This document shows, piece by piece, positions 1-8,854 of a DNA stretch of 64,000 nucleotides; within the stretch, counting starts at the first letter, position 1, and every line of letters begins with the position of its first letter. The notes beneath the pieces are model-generated. The model saw only the letters and a program-made list of their open reading frames with translations, was not told the origin of the DNA and searched no databases. Source of the DNA: Bacillota bacterium (GTDB lineage: Bacteria; Bacillota; Sulfobacillia; Sulfobacillales; Sulfobacillaceae); the NCBI GenBank assembly GCA_026627385.1, contig JAPNUR010000003.1:1-64000 (forward strand). Reading direction: 5' to 3'. The position numbers and the translations under genes are program-made.

Positions 1-654
1 CGGGACCGCTATCGACGCAAAATGTTTTTGGGCTTCCTGCCCCTCACGGCGATCCCACAATTATTGACGTAGAGCCGCAGGGGCAGTATACTTCGCCGAT
101 GGTCTCCAGATATCGGGGTGTGTGGTATCCGGATTTTTTGCACGACAAGCGCCAGTTCGCGGGATGCCGTCCGTTGGTATCCGGGCATTTCGCCAACACG
201 GCCGTCTACCGTGTTCCGTCGGTCCGATCGGAGAACCGCACGACTGAGGGCGTCGCGTGCAAGGCCCATTGGTGATAGAGGAGAATGTCCGCAACACCCG
301 TCCCACGGCATCCGGATGCGGGCGAGCCGGTCGTTCGAATGATCCAGACCTGGCCGAACGGGGTCGGGCGGCGGGAAGTGTCCAAATGAGTGACGGCGCA
401 TCGGCCGGGTCCGGTGCCATTTGTGTCACACGTGGGTGTGACTGCAGGCAGGTGATGCAAGATTGTTTTCGGGGTTATGCAAGTGACCCTCACGTTTTCT
501 TTACGGTCCACCCGAGCGAACCGTTAAAGGACGTGCGCGAGTTGTTGATGCGCGTTAAATGGATATTTCCAGTACTCTGTGGCCGCTTTTTCTACGCCTT
601 CTGCTCATGACGGGTAAGGGTAGAGCGGAAACGCTAATTGACCCACGCGGACGC
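1..654. other. No intact gene recognised; degenerate DNA
   Basis: No reading frame here resembles a protein I know. One plus-strand frame stays open from base 3 to a TGA at about 272 but gives no recognisable family, and it is cut by the window edge. Overlapping minus-strand frames look like shadows. Because a broken glycosyltransferase follows directly, the stretch is probably decayed coding DNA. Confidence 0.5.
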
Positions 655-962
655 CCGCGTGCATCGCTGGAATGCCCAACGCGTTAATGGAGACCATGGC
701 GTGTGGTGCAGCCGTGGTTGCTACCCGCATTCCTGGGAATGAAGCGCTAATTAGGCATCAAGAGACCAGTTGGCTATTTAGTCGGCGCGAGGAGGGCGTG
801 GAATACATGGTTCGGGCGGTGTCCGATGGCGCATTGCGGCACTGCGTGGGGCAGGCTGTCCGTCAATGGATTATCACCCGGCATGGCGCCATCAAGGAGG
901 CTAGGGGTTATGGACCTTGTTTGCCAATATGGGAACGCGGCCGAGCGTGGCGCATTCCTGAT
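655..962 (+). pseudogene. Glycosyltransferase family 1 (GT4-type) C-terminal fragment
   Basis: The frame through 672 reads GMPNALMETMACGAAVVATR followed by IPGNEALI, which matches the conserved nucleotide-sugar-binding segment of GT-B glycosyltransferases, including the E-x7-E-like region around 'ALMETMACG'. The Rossmann domains upstream are absent. Downstream the frame runs off into unrelated sequence: a GT-like ending 'LWTLFANMGTRP' continues in another frame near 905-945, so there is at least one frameshift. It can only be a relic. Its original product would have moved a sugar to a lipid or polysaccharide acceptor. No partner genes survive nearby. Confidence 0.7.
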
Positions 963-1790
963 GGATGCTCCGACAAACACGATGACCATCGGCCATTCAG
1001 TCGCCGTGCCGGATGATCCTGTACGGGGCGCTTCTCGCCAATTTAGGCCGTGGGGGAGAGCGTCGGTCAGAGGTTATGCAAGAGCAGGGAATGTGCCACC
1101 GCGCGACGATGGCCGATGGCGGGTGGCATCGGTCGCGGACGCACCATTCACTCGGTTCCCCAACAATTGGCGGAGAGGTGTGTATCCACTCGTTCGCCTA
1201 GGGCCCGGTGAATCGGCCGCGGTGCATCAGGGCCGGAACGTACGGACTTTACCGGGCCGACCTATAGATTGACGTCGTGGAAGAAGATCGTGACGCCATT
1301 GATAACTTGAGCTCCGGGGAAGATGTCAAGGATAAGGAGCACTGTCGACACAGCGGGAAATCCTGTGTCACGCATATATATTGCAAGACTATGATATAAG
1401 AATTAAAAAGAGTAAAATAGCCAGAGGACTCTTGTAGTAGGCCGCCGCGTCATCGGTTACTGTTCATGTGAGGAGGCCGATGCTGTGAAGGTCGGTGAGG
1501 TGTCATTTTGAACCACGGGGCACCGGGTGAATCCACTGTGACCCGAGGGAAGAGCGGTCGGGGCCCTCTCAGATCTGGTTCCGGCGTGTTGTGACTGTAC
1601 CATGTCCTAAAGAAAGACGGCACGATTGATGAACGATGGACTACGTGAGGGAAAACGCCGCCTGGTTACAGGGTAAAACGAAAGGCGTCGGCCGAGGATA
1701 AGCAGATGGTGTCAGCAATGGACAAAGAAATAGAGGTGTCAATGCAGACCGAGCACAGTCCAACCACTGACGAGAAGGGGGATTGTCGTC
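963..1790. other. Non-coding stretch upstream of merA
   Basis: No gene is supported. Bases 1365-1440 are clearly AT-richer than the surroundings and could hold a promoter, but I cannot pin a -35/-10 pair at proper spacing. Bases 1773-1782 (GAAGGGGGA) are the ribosome binding site of merA, whose GTG is at 1791. A short open frame at 1013-1201 is not recognisable. Confidence 0.4.
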
Positions 1791-3686
1791 GTGAGTCACA
1801 GTATCCCATATCAGATGACCATTGAGGGCATGACCTGTCCAGATTGTGAGCGGCACGTGACGAAGGCATTAGAAGCGCTTGGGGCTTATGATATTCGCGT
1901 CAGTTTTCATGACGGGCAGGCCACGTTTTGGGCGCCGGACGACTTAGCAGCCTCTCGGGCGTTCAAGGCGGTGAGCGATGCAGGGTATCACCCGCGGAAT
2001 CTTACGGCGGTGGAATCTTGCCACACACCGACTACTGAGTACCGCATGACTATTGAAGGCATGACGTGTGTCGATTGTGAGGTGCATGTAGCGCGGGCTC
2101 TCGAATCGGCTGGCGCCACCAATGTGGTGGCGGACTATCGCCGAGGCGAGGCGCGCTTTCGGGCTCCCAAGGAGTTTTCGGAAGAACGCGCGCGGGCCAA
2201 CATACTTGAAGCCGGTTACCGGCCGCAAGTTCTTCAGCCGGTGTCGGGCGGGACGGAACCCACCGGGTTTACCAGTGACGATCGGGCGGACTATGATTTG
2301 GTGGTGATCGGCTCCGGCAGTGCGGCGTTTGCGGCGGCCATTGAGGCCCGCAAAGCGGGAGCGCGAGTCGCGATGATTGAACGAGGGACGATTGGCGGGA
2401 CCTGCGTCAACGTGGGTTGTGTGCCGTCGAAAACGTTGTTGCGGGCGGGGGAGCTCTATCATTGGTCCGTCGACAATCCTTTTCAGGGCTTAAACACGAC
2501 CGCGGGGGCACCCGATCTTGCCGCGCTGGTGTCTGAAAAGGATCAGTTGGTGGCCACGTTACGGCGACAAAAATATGAAGATTTGTTGTCCGAATACGGT
2601 ATTGCATTTATCGCGGGAGAAGCGCGGTTTGTGGATCAACAACGAGTAGCCGTGGGCGATCGTTATCTGATGGCTAGTCGTTATATTCTCGCCACGGGAA
2701 CGCGGCCGCGCATCCCTTCCATTAGCGGACTGACCAGCGTCGAGTATCTGACTAGTACGACCGCGCTAAATTTGACGCGCCGTCCCGATCATTTACTGGT
2801 CATTGGGTCTGGTTACATTGCGCTCGAACTCGGGCAACTGTTTCGACATTGGGGAGCGCGTGTGACGTTGATGCAGCGTGGCACCGAGGTGATGCCGGCT
2901 TATGATGCGGAGGTGCGGGCAGTCATCCGGGAGATGCTGGCGGATAGCGGCATCGAGGTGATGACCGGCGTGACCTATGAACGGGTGGAGCAAATAGGAA
3001 GAGAGACAATCGTTCACGTGACGGTCAATGGCGTATCACGATCGGTAGCGGGTGACGCGTTGCTCATTGCTGCCGGGCGCGATCCCAATACGGAGGCGTT
3101 AGCGCTCGATGTTGCGGGTGTGACCCGGGGACTCCGGGGAGAACCCCTTGTGGATGCGACGTTACGGACCGCCAATCCGCGCATTTATGCGGCCGGCGAT
3201 GTGACGTTGGGACCGCAATTTGTGTACGTGGCAGCCTACGAAGGGAAATTGGCCGCGAAAAACGCGCTGGGCTTGTCGCCTTTGCCTGAACAAGTCGACT
3301 TAAGTGTCATCCCGATGGTGACGTTCACGCATCCCGCTATTGCAGCGGTCGGATTAACGGAGGAGGCGGCACACCGACAAGGACTCCGCGTCAAATCGTC
3401 GACATTGCCGTTGGAGGCGGTGACTCGGGCGTTAGCCAATCGAGACACCCAGGGCATCTTCAAAATGGTCGCGGAAGAGGATACGGGCCGAGTCAAAGGG
3501 GTGCAGATTGTGGCCGAAAATGCCGGGGATGTCATTTATGCGGCACAATTAGCTGTGAAATTTCGACTCACAATCCAGGACCTCACCGATACCCTGGCGC
3601 CGTACCTCACGATGGCCGAGGGGTTGAAACTAACTGCCCTGACGTTTGATCAGGATGTGGCCAAGTTATCCTGCTGTGCGGGATAG
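1791..3686 (+). CDS. merA: Mercury(II) reductase with two N-terminal heavy-metal domains
   Basis: MerA reduces Hg2+ to volatile Hg0 in the cytoplasm using NADPH and FAD. The 631-residue protein has two HMA domains, each with a GMTCxxC motif (residues 13-19 and 90-96), then a class I pyridine nucleotide-disulfide oxidoreductase core: FAD motif GSGSAAFA near 170, redox motif GTCVNVGCVPSK near 203-214, NAD(P)H motif GSGYIALE near 340, and the family's C-terminal vicinal cysteine pair C628-C629. All catalytic cysteines are present. Most MerA proteins have none or one HMA domain; two is a minority form. The GTG start follows GAAGGGGGA by eight bases. No merR, merT or merP is adjacent. An ArsR-like gene lies 530 bases downstream. 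Only the metal specificity is inferred from family. Confidence 0.95.
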   Translation: MSHSIPYQMTIEGMTCPDCERHVTKALEALGAYDIRVSFHDGQATFWAPDDLAASRAFKAVSDAGYHPRNLTAVESCHTPTTEYRMTIEGMTCVDCEVHVARALESAGATNVVADYRRGEARFRAPKEFSEERARANILEAGYRPQVLQPVSGGTEPTGFTSDDRADYDLVVIGSGSAAFAAAIEARKAGARVAMIERGTIGGTCVNVGCVPSKTLLRAGELYHWSVDNPFQGLNTTAGAPDLAALVSEKDQLVATLRRQKYEDLLSEYGIAFIAGEARFVDQQRVAVGDRYLMASRYILATGTRPRIPSISGLTSVEYLTSTTALNLTRRPDHLLVIGSGYIALELGQLFRHWGARVTLMQRGTEVMPAYDAEVRAVIREMLADSGIEVMTGVTYERVEQIGRETIVHVTVNGVSRSVAGDALLIAAGRDPNTEALALDVAGVTRGLRGEPLVDATLRTANPRIYAAGDVTLGPQFVYVAAYEGKLAAKNALGLSPLPEQVDLSVIPMVTFTHPAIAAVGLTEEAAHRQGLRVKSSTLPLEAVTRALANRDTQGIFKMVAEEDTGRVKGVQIVAENAGDVIYAAQLAVKFRLTIQDLTDTLAPYLTMAEGLKLTALTFDQDVAKLSCCAG

Positions 3687-3719
3687 CGTGAGGAGATGGT
3701 CAAGACCGGGGACGCGCCC

Positions 3720-4115
3720 ATGAATGGGGACACGCGACCGATCTGTGCGGTGTGTGGGCGTCCCGCACTCGGTCGTGCGTTGTTCCGGTTTTCCCGCAGC
3801 GGTGGCGTTCAGCGGCACCGCGCACGATGTGCGGTTCGCCATCCGCGGCTGGCGCGGCAGGCCGCAAAAACGGCGTTGGGCGTGGGGGCCCTCCTCGTAT
3901 TGATTGATCACCGTGCGGTGTGCTGGACTGGACCAGTGACGGTCGCGTTGGTGGCTAAGACACTATTCACTTTGGGGTTGCCATGTGGGGGGGCGTTACG
4001 CCGCGACTCGTGGAGATCCGACGGGGGGCTTTTCTTTACGTTCCTCTCTATATTGAAGTATCTTGATAGAATGGAACGGGTGCCAGCGAGATGTTACCGC
4101 CCATTCCGAGCATAG
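3720..4115 (+). CDS. Possible small two-helix membrane protein (NrtS-like), uncertain
   Basis: The protein would begin with a cysteine pair (CAVCGRPALG), pass through a basic stretch (HRARCAVRHPRLARQAAKT) and then two hydrophobic segments (ALGVGALLVLI and TVALVAKTLFTLGLPCGGAL). That pattern recalls the NrtS-type small membrane proteins, but the match is loose. Both an ATG at 3696 and one at 3720 are possible; the first has a Shine-Dalgarno-like GAGGAG almost touching it, so I prefer 3720. The last 35 residues, after the second helix, look out of frame with any family and the end may be decayed. It lies just behind merA on the same strand, which suggests co-transcription but proves no role in mercury resistance. 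Confidence 0.4.
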   Translation: MNGDTRPICAVCGRPALGRALFRFSRSGGVQRHRARCAVRHPRLARQAAKTALGVGALLVLIDHRAVCWTGPVTVALVAKTLFTLGLPCGGALRRDSWRSDGGLFFTFLSILKYLDRMERVPARCYRPFRA

Positions 4116-4215
4116 TGCCCGAAGGTTCGGTATGCCCTTGATGGGACTATGTGCCGAGGATGCGTTTTACAGTGTTGACAGGCCACGAGTGTGAAACTTT
4201 GTTGGCCGGCCAGCA

Positions 4216-4473
4216 TTGAGTCATCCAATTCGGCTCAAGGTGCTTGAATCCCTCCGGCGGGAAGGGCCGCTCAATGTTGGGGAACTCGTCAACCGGTTGC
4301 AAATTGGCCAAGAGCACTTATCCGATCATTTGGCCTGCTTGAAAAGCTTCGGGTTAGTGCAGGCCGAATCACGGGCCGTTTTGTGTATTATCCGTGACGA
4401 ACGTGTTGTGCAGCTACTGGAATTGGGGAGCGCGATCTTGCACGATCATTTAGAGGGGATTGCCGGATTGTGA
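4216..4473 (+). CDS. ArsR/SmtB-family helix-turn-helix regulator, short
   Basis: The 85 residues form the winged helix-turn-helix of ArsR repressors: SHPIRLKVLESLRREGPLNV, then a helix pair containing 'QEHLSDHLACLKSFGLVQAE' that is the DNA-recognition helix. The single cysteine in 'HLACLKSFG' is not the classical ELCVC-type metal site, so the inducer cannot be named. The family usually has 10-20 more residues before 'SHPIRL'. Here an in-frame TGA sits at 4192-4194 and the only start is TTG at 4216, while a leader peptide in another frame (ECETLLAGQH) runs up to it, so the 5' end may be frameshifted. It could regulate merA, but that is only inferred from proximity. Confidence 0.65.
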   Translation: MSHPIRLKVLESLRREGPLNVGELVNRLQIGQEHLSDHLACLKSFGLVQAESRAVLCIIRDERVVQLLELGSAILHDHLEGIAGL

Positions 4474-4778
4474 ATCCCGCATCAAAACCTGCAGTCGATG
4501 AAAATTTTATCCGATGCGCCGTAAAACCCCGCCGTTTAGGGCTATGCATTACCCACATTGGTTTTCAGAGATAAGGTGAACCCAATGTAGGGACCTGACA
4601 GAGGGAGGGACAATGGCCCGGTGGCGGTGAAAAATGGTGCCTGGGACGCGAGACCAGACTCATGGCGAGCTGCGCAGGGGCGACGAGGTCTGAGGACCCG
4701 CCTGGCCGGTAGAGTAGGGGATCCAGGGGGAGGCCGGAGCGGTGACCGTCAGGTGTTTCGGACAGCCAAGACCAGCGG

Positions 4779-5425
4779 TTATCCGGGCGGGTGCAAAATC
4801 TCCCGCATGACGGTGAGGTCTTCCAGCCGCCGGTACCCGGCCAGAGGGTTTTCACTCCGGGATCCCCATCGCCGCGCCGTCCCAAAAATCCGCCCAGTTG
4901 GGCGATCCACCGCACGGCGGTACGCAAGTCGACCGGCGTCGGCGGCGGGTCGGCGCGTCGAGTGTGGGCTGCATATAAGGCGGCCCACTCCGCGGGGCGC
5001 AACACGGTGGTGCAGGGCTGATCCGGCTGTTCGCGGGCGAGATAGGTCAACCATAACAGCCGCCAGGCCACAATCCGGTAGACGGCCAGAGCCCGTTCGA
5101 GGCGGTCGAAGGTTTCTCACGGGAGGTCTTCCACATGGCAGCCACTTTTGAGCACGTAGTGGTATCGTTCGACCCGCCAGCGGTAGGTGTAGTAGCGCAG
5201 CACCGTCTCAGCGGTGGCGAGATCATCGACCGGCAAGGTCGAAAGCCCCATCCAGTCCAGGGGCGGCGGGCTGTCTGGCGGAGACTCCTCCCGCACCCAG
5301 ACGGCGGTGACGGTCGGCGCCGCCAGGTGTTCGGCGCGCCGGTGAGGCGGCGGGCGGCGCGTGACGCGGGCGCTGCGCAGGGTCACGACGGCGGTGCGCC
5401 CAGGAGCGTCATCATGGCGGGGCAC
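4779..5425 (-). pseudogene. IS4-family (Tn5-like) transposase remnant
   Basis: The minus strand reads YYTYRWRVERYHYVLKSG, which carries the IS4 signature Y-x2-R-x3-E-x6-K, followed by GCHVEDLP, an in-frame TGA at 5117-5119, then the same frame resumes with ETFDRLERALAVYRIVAWRL and ends near GGFLGRRGDGDPGVKTLW. The last segment (GYRRLEDLTVMREIL) is in a different frame, so a frameshift follows. The N-terminal half with the first two catalytic Asp residues is missing beyond 5443. Three lesions make an active enzyme impossible. No clear terminal inverted repeats or target duplication were identified. It supports the view that this region has received and lost mobile DNA. Confidence 0.85.
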
Positions 5426-5466
5426 GGCGACCGCCAGTGCTAGCGCTCCACTGTGAGCCTTGAGCG

Positions 5467-5673
5467 GTGAGTCACTTCGTAGGTGCGAAGAAGCTTGGAG
5501 CCACCGATGCGGAAATCGCGGAGACTATTCAGCTGGCAGGATCGGTCGGGGCGGGCGTGATGTTAGCCATGGCGGACCGCGCGCGCGGCATCCGATCACC
5601 GTCACTATTGGTGGCGTCCACCAGGCTAATTGGCGAATTGAGAGGTCCCGCGAGCCTTCTCCGGCATGGCTGA
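5467..5673 (+). pseudogene. Carboxymuconolactone decarboxylase/AhpD-like C-terminal fragment
   Basis: Residues VGAKKLGATDAEIAETIQLA followed by GSVGAGVMLAMADRARG match the end of CMD/AhpD-fold proteins. The usual N-terminal half with the CxxC pair is absent, and the sequence after 'DRARG' is not family-like. A GTG at 5467 could start translation but with no ribosome binding site seen. I treat it as a truncated relic. Confidence 0.6.
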
Positions 5674-5807
5674 TCATGGTGTGGTCGCCCTTATGAGCCA
5701 TCCACGGCGTGGCGCGTGGGTGGTCAATCACTACCCCGGGCCCTCCTTTGTTTTTTGGCGGTCGTGACGAAGTGTGGTGAAACTCCCGGCGGACATGAGA
5801 CCAGATA

Positions 5808-6446
5808 TCACGTGAGATGCGGTAAAGCCGCCGGAATTTCTGTCAAGCTGGACACCACGGCTACAGGTTTTACGCCCAGGATGTCAGCGGGCGCACCCGT
5901 GCGATTGACCCATATCGTCCAAAAGCCAAAGTGCGTCGCACCACTAATATCCCAGCTGTTGGAAGACACAAACACAATCTCCGCGGCTGGCGCGTGGAAG
6001 TAGTCGCAACTAAGTTGATAGGCGGTAGGATGCGGCCAAATCGTAGGCCATCCCTGTGGCTTGGACACCCTCGGATAACATCTCAGGATCGCCGTTGGAG
6101 AGAATGGCGCGGGCATGACCTTTTAAAGCGTGGAGGGCTAACGGCGCATCTGGATAGGGCTGAGGGCGAAACCAGGCGTGAACCAAGTGATCCGTTGTGT
6201 CTGCTGGTCGAGCGAGAGGCCAAAAGTGGCGGTAGCAAATGCCAAGGCGTCGGCTGTGACCCGGCTAAACGGTTTGTATCGGTCCATCACCGTTCGCAAA
6301 AAGGCGTATTCCAGTTGTTTTTGTCTCCACAGATCTAAGAACGGCGCAGCGTGTTCCGAACCAACCACCGCCTCGCAAGCTGACCGAATGCTCGTGACGT
6401 TCCACAAAGTGCCATACGCGTCAAAGACAATGTTCGTTCTAGACAC
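5808..6446 (-). pseudogene. (S)-2-haloacid dehalogenase (HAD type II), twice frameshifted
   Basis: Reading the minus strand from a GTG at 6446 behind AAAGGAGT gives VFDAYGTLWNVTSI, the nucleophile motif of haloacid dehalogenase type II. The frame leaves the family near 6180. A second frame carries on with YPDAPLALHALKG and ARAILSNGDPEMLSEG (HAD motif II, SNG). Near 6010 a third frame gives CDYFHAPAAEIVFVSSNSWD and FGFWTIWVNRTG, the C-terminal motifs. All three pieces together give a nearly full-length protein of about 215 residues with two frameshifts and all key residues still readable. The gene would have hydrolysed 2-haloacids to 2-hydroxyacids. Decay looks recent. A sequencing error at both sites is an alternative. 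Confidence 0.85.
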
Positions 6447-6555
6447 TCCTTTCGGGACTATTGTCAGTGCATCCACAAGAGTAAAGATGCGTTGGGCTAA
6501 CGCGTGCTGCACGCATCAACACTGATGTCATCGTGTGCTCGGCCGTCCGGACGCG

Positions 6556-6836
6556 TTATTCCTCAAAAATGTCCGCGTGTGTTCCGGTGCGCAATAAAAT
6601 CCGTTCTTGGGTAGTGAGGTCAATCCGATAGATCAATAACCAGTCAGGTTCCACATGGACATCCCGCCAACCATGAAGCTCTCCCGTTAAGGCATGATCG
6701 CGATAACGCGGAGGAAGTGGTTCGCCGGATACCAGCGTGTAATCACCGCTTCCAATTTGGTTAACTCTTTGTGGCGGCGAGCCATTTTCTTGGTGTCACG
6801 CTGAAAGCGCGTGGTCACGCGAATGGTGAGAGACAT
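6556..6836 (-). pseudogene. yafQ: YafQ-type mRNA interferase toxin, frameshifted
   Basis: The ATG at 6836 begins SLTIRVTTRFQRDTKKMARR, the N-terminus of the YafQ/RelE toxin fold. After 'LEAVIT' the frame ends quickly, but the neighbouring frame continues LVSGEPLPPRYRDHALTGEL and GWRDVHVEPDWLLIYRI up to RTGTHADIFEE and a TAA at 6556. That second part contains the YafQ RDH, EPDWLLIY and RTGTH elements, so a one-base loss near 6740 is the simplest explanation. Seventeen bases separate it from the upstream antitoxin gene. A working toxin would cleave ribosome-bound mRNA. With this lesion the product would be about 55 residues and inactive. Confidence 0.85.
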
Positions 6837-6853
6837 CGGGCCGGTTCCTTCGG

Positions 6854-7102
6854 TCACTGCTTAAAGAGGTCCGCGACCGTGCGAACCGTGTGACCGCCAC
6901 CCGCTTCGACTTCCTTCAGGGCTTCTCGCGTGGCTTGGTTTGGTACCTCGACGGTGAAAGGCAATCGGCCCTCTTCGGCGACTCGTATGAATGTGAGACG
7001 AATCAGGTCGGAGGCAGTCAAGCCCATTTTTTCTAAGACCGCGAGAGCCCGATCTTTGGTTTCGGCGGGAATGCGTGCCCGTACGACCGCATCGGCTTTC
7101 AT
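6854..7102 (-). CDS. dinJ: RelB/DinJ-type antitoxin
   Basis: The 82-residue protein starts MKADAVVRARIPAETKDRAL, the ribbon-helix-helix DNA-binding part of DinJ/RelB antitoxins, and continues with the conserved 'LEKMGLTASDLIRL' helix pair before a flexible toxin-binding tail ending 'VADLFKQ'. I use the ATG at 7102 because GTGAGGG sits six bases upstream; the other ATG, at 7108, touches it. It would bind its own operator and the YafQ toxin, whose gene follows at a 17-base distance but is broken. The gene itself is intact, so it may persist as an orphan that still represses its promoter. Confidence 0.9.
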   Translation of the reverse strand: MKADAVVRARIPAETKDRALAVLEKMGLTASDLIRLTFIRVAEEGRLPFTVEVPNQATREALKEVEAGGGHTVRTVADLFKQ

Positions 7103-7135
7103 CAGCATCCCTCACTTGTCGGGTTTTATACATCG

Positions 7136-7165
7136 ATTATAGCTACAATGTAGCTACGTTTTCAA
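7136..7165 (-). promoter_or_regulatory. Promoter and palindromic operator of the dinJ-yafQ operon
   Basis: On the minus strand a -35 TTGAAA (7160-7165) and -10 TATAAT (7136-7141) are 18 bases apart, a near-consensus sigma-A promoter. The spacer holds a perfect inverted repeat, TAGCTACA-A-TGTAGCTA at 7140-7156. A palindrome between the promoter boxes is the classical arrangement for antitoxin autorepression. Binding by this DinJ is inferred. Confidence 0.8.
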
Positions 7166-7263
7166 GGTCAGTCTGTTACTTGATTCTTCGCGAGCGACGC
7201 GGCGCGGTGAATGCCGGTTTTGCGCAACACCTGTCACGTTTCATCCTCAGGGAGGTGCAACCC

Positions 7264-7563
7264 ATGACGTGGCGATCCCGCGCCGGGCCGGGGCTCGCGG
7301 CGGGATTGGTGATCCTCGCGGCCAGTCCCGTCGAGGCGGCGACCATTCCCCAATACGACATTACGCTCAACCGCACACGGGCCGTGGTGTTCCGTCAATC
7401 TGCCCTGTCGTTTTATTCGCCCGATCCGGTGTATCACCAGGTCCCCGGCGGCGCGACGTCGGATTCGACGCCGACCGTCATTGGGAACACCGGTATCAAT
7501 ATGTCTTCAACTCTGGTGGCAAGACGTGATTTGGGCGCTGGCTGTGACAGGTTTTGCGTTTGA
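7264..7563 (+). CDS. Secreted protein of unknown function, C-terminus lost
   Basis: ATG 7264 follows CAGGGAGGTG at good distance. The first 25 residues (basic start, hydrophobic GLAAGLVILAAS, cleavage after VEA-A) are a signal peptide. The rest (TIPQYDITLNRTRAVVF onward) is unfamiliar. From about 7500 the same DNA in the next frame encodes an MFS segment, so the last 20 residues are translated from foreign sequence. The gene appears fused by a deletion to another broken gene, and the real protein would have been longer. Confidence 0.45.
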   Translation: MTWRSRAGPGLAAGLVILAASPVEAATIPQYDITLNRTRAVVFRQSALSFYSPDPVYHQVPGGATSDSTPTVIGNTGINMSSTLVARRDLGAGCDRFCV

Positions 7564-7867
7564 TCGCCACAATTTGGTTGGATGGGTCATTCTGTTCGTT
7601 GCCACGGGGCTCGCCACTGGAGTGATTGAAATCGCACAGAAAAAGGTGACCGTCGATATCGTGCCGGCCTCCAGCCGTGGAAGGAGTCTAGGGGAAATCG
7701 CAGCCATTCGCGGTTTTGGACAACTTTTGGCCAGTGTCATGATCGGGACTCTCTGGACATTGGGTCATCCCGGTTGGGGCTTTGTGGCAGAGGGGGGATG
7801 GGCCCTTGCGGGGGTGTTGATGATGACGGCAGCGCTAAGGCACACTGACCTTTCTGGAAGCGCATAA
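7500..7867 (+). pseudogene. MFS transporter C-terminal fragment
   Basis: The frame reads VIWALAVTGFAFDR, then a hydrophobic helix, IEIAQKKVTVDIVPASSRGR, RSLGEIAAIRGFGQLLASVM and two more helices. The 'VPASSRGRSLGEIAAIRGFG' loop is typical of the second half of MFS transporters. Only about four of twelve helices remain and there is no start codon of its own. It overlaps the preceding secreted-protein frame, marking a deletion junction near 7500. Confidence 0.6.
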
Positions 7868-8569
7868 TGGCGCCTCCTAGAGGACCAACCCGCCTGGACA
7901 GTGTTGTGAGCGGGTGCCGCTGTTCGGGCGGTGGACTATGCAATTTGCTGCGGCCGAGAGCATCATGGGGGACGGGAGTCTTGGTCCGTCCTGTGTACCG
8001 GAAATCGAACTGCTTCATTGTTTCCCTCTGGGATGGGGAGCGACATGGCACCTAGGATTAATGGGGAGGCCGAGTGAGTGCGTGAAAACCGCCATTGAGG
8101 ACTTGTCTCATTCTCGATGGTGGACGGACGCCGCGTGGTTGGTGCGGATTATGCGAAAAGATTGTTGGCCTTACTTATGCGAAAACGAACGGCAAGCTGG
8201 CTTGGGCAGATGATGTCGGTGGGGGGGCGTTTTTGCTTCGACATAATGCGTCTAGTGTAACACTTGCAGACCTCCCCAAATGTCTAGTTTTTGGGGGACC
8301 ACTATACCCATCTATCCTGCAATTTTATCCATCAGTGGTCGGCTGGTCGCCATGGCGGTGTGAATGGGCTAGTTGTGGTCCATTGGGAGCTTGCCCAATC
8401 CTCGTCAGCCGTTTGAACACAATGCCCACGCATTCCCCTGCCTAGAGGCGGCGAGGAGTGCTGGCGTGAAGGTCTTCCGTCGATATTGGGTCACGAAGAC
8501 GATCGGTCGCCGCAGAGCGTACACGGCATGGGAGGCACACATCATTTCGGTGTCATTCATCGTGGCTTC
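7868..8569. other. No gene recognised; one imperfect inverted repeat
   Basis: Several open frames (for example 8095-8445 on the plus strand) match nothing I recognise and lack ribosome binding sites. The only structure I see is a palindrome, CCCCAAA at 8274-8280 facing TTTGGGG at 8290-8296, which could be an insertion-sequence end or an old terminator. Confidence 0.4.
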
Positions 8570-8785
8570 ATGAGATCATGGACATACGCACCTATGCCAG
8601 CAGGTGAGGATATGCTGAACGGGTCTTGGTTTCGCCTGCATCCGCGTTCTGATCAGGAGCCCATCTTGCTCCGGTGGATGGGGTGCCAACGGCTTATCTA
8701 CAACGCGAAGGCCCAAGAAGAACGGTATTTTCCCCGCTTTCAGCGCCGGATGGTGGGCCTTGCTGGAGAAAAGTCGGTGGGTTAG
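8570..8785 (+). pseudogene. IS200/IS605-type TnpB (OrfB) N-terminal fragment
   Basis: From ATG 8570 the frame gives FRLHPRSDQEPILLRWMGCQ and RLIYNAKAQEERYFPRFQRR, the standard first 60 residues of TnpB proteins (RLYPT-EQ-LLRRWIGC-R-IYN-A pattern). The RuvC-like catalytic part is missing; the frame stops at 8785 and the DNA beyond is unrelated. TnpB is related to the complete IscB element at 55 kb, but this copy is dead. Confidence 0.75.
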
Positions 8786-8854
8786 CGAATGCCCGCGGGT
8801 GTTCCAGTCAGTCGAATCCAACGCTAGACTGTCGCAACCTACCCTGTTCGTCTA

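Noticed and set aside
4048-4072. AT-rich stretch before the ArsR-like gene as its operator
   Set aside because: The inverted repeat (TCTAT/ATAGA) is short and imperfect and could be chance.
4555-4588. Inverted repeat ACATTGG/CCAATGT as an insertion-sequence end of the IS4 remnant
   Set aside because: No matching repeat was found on the other side of the transposase fragment and no target duplication is visible.
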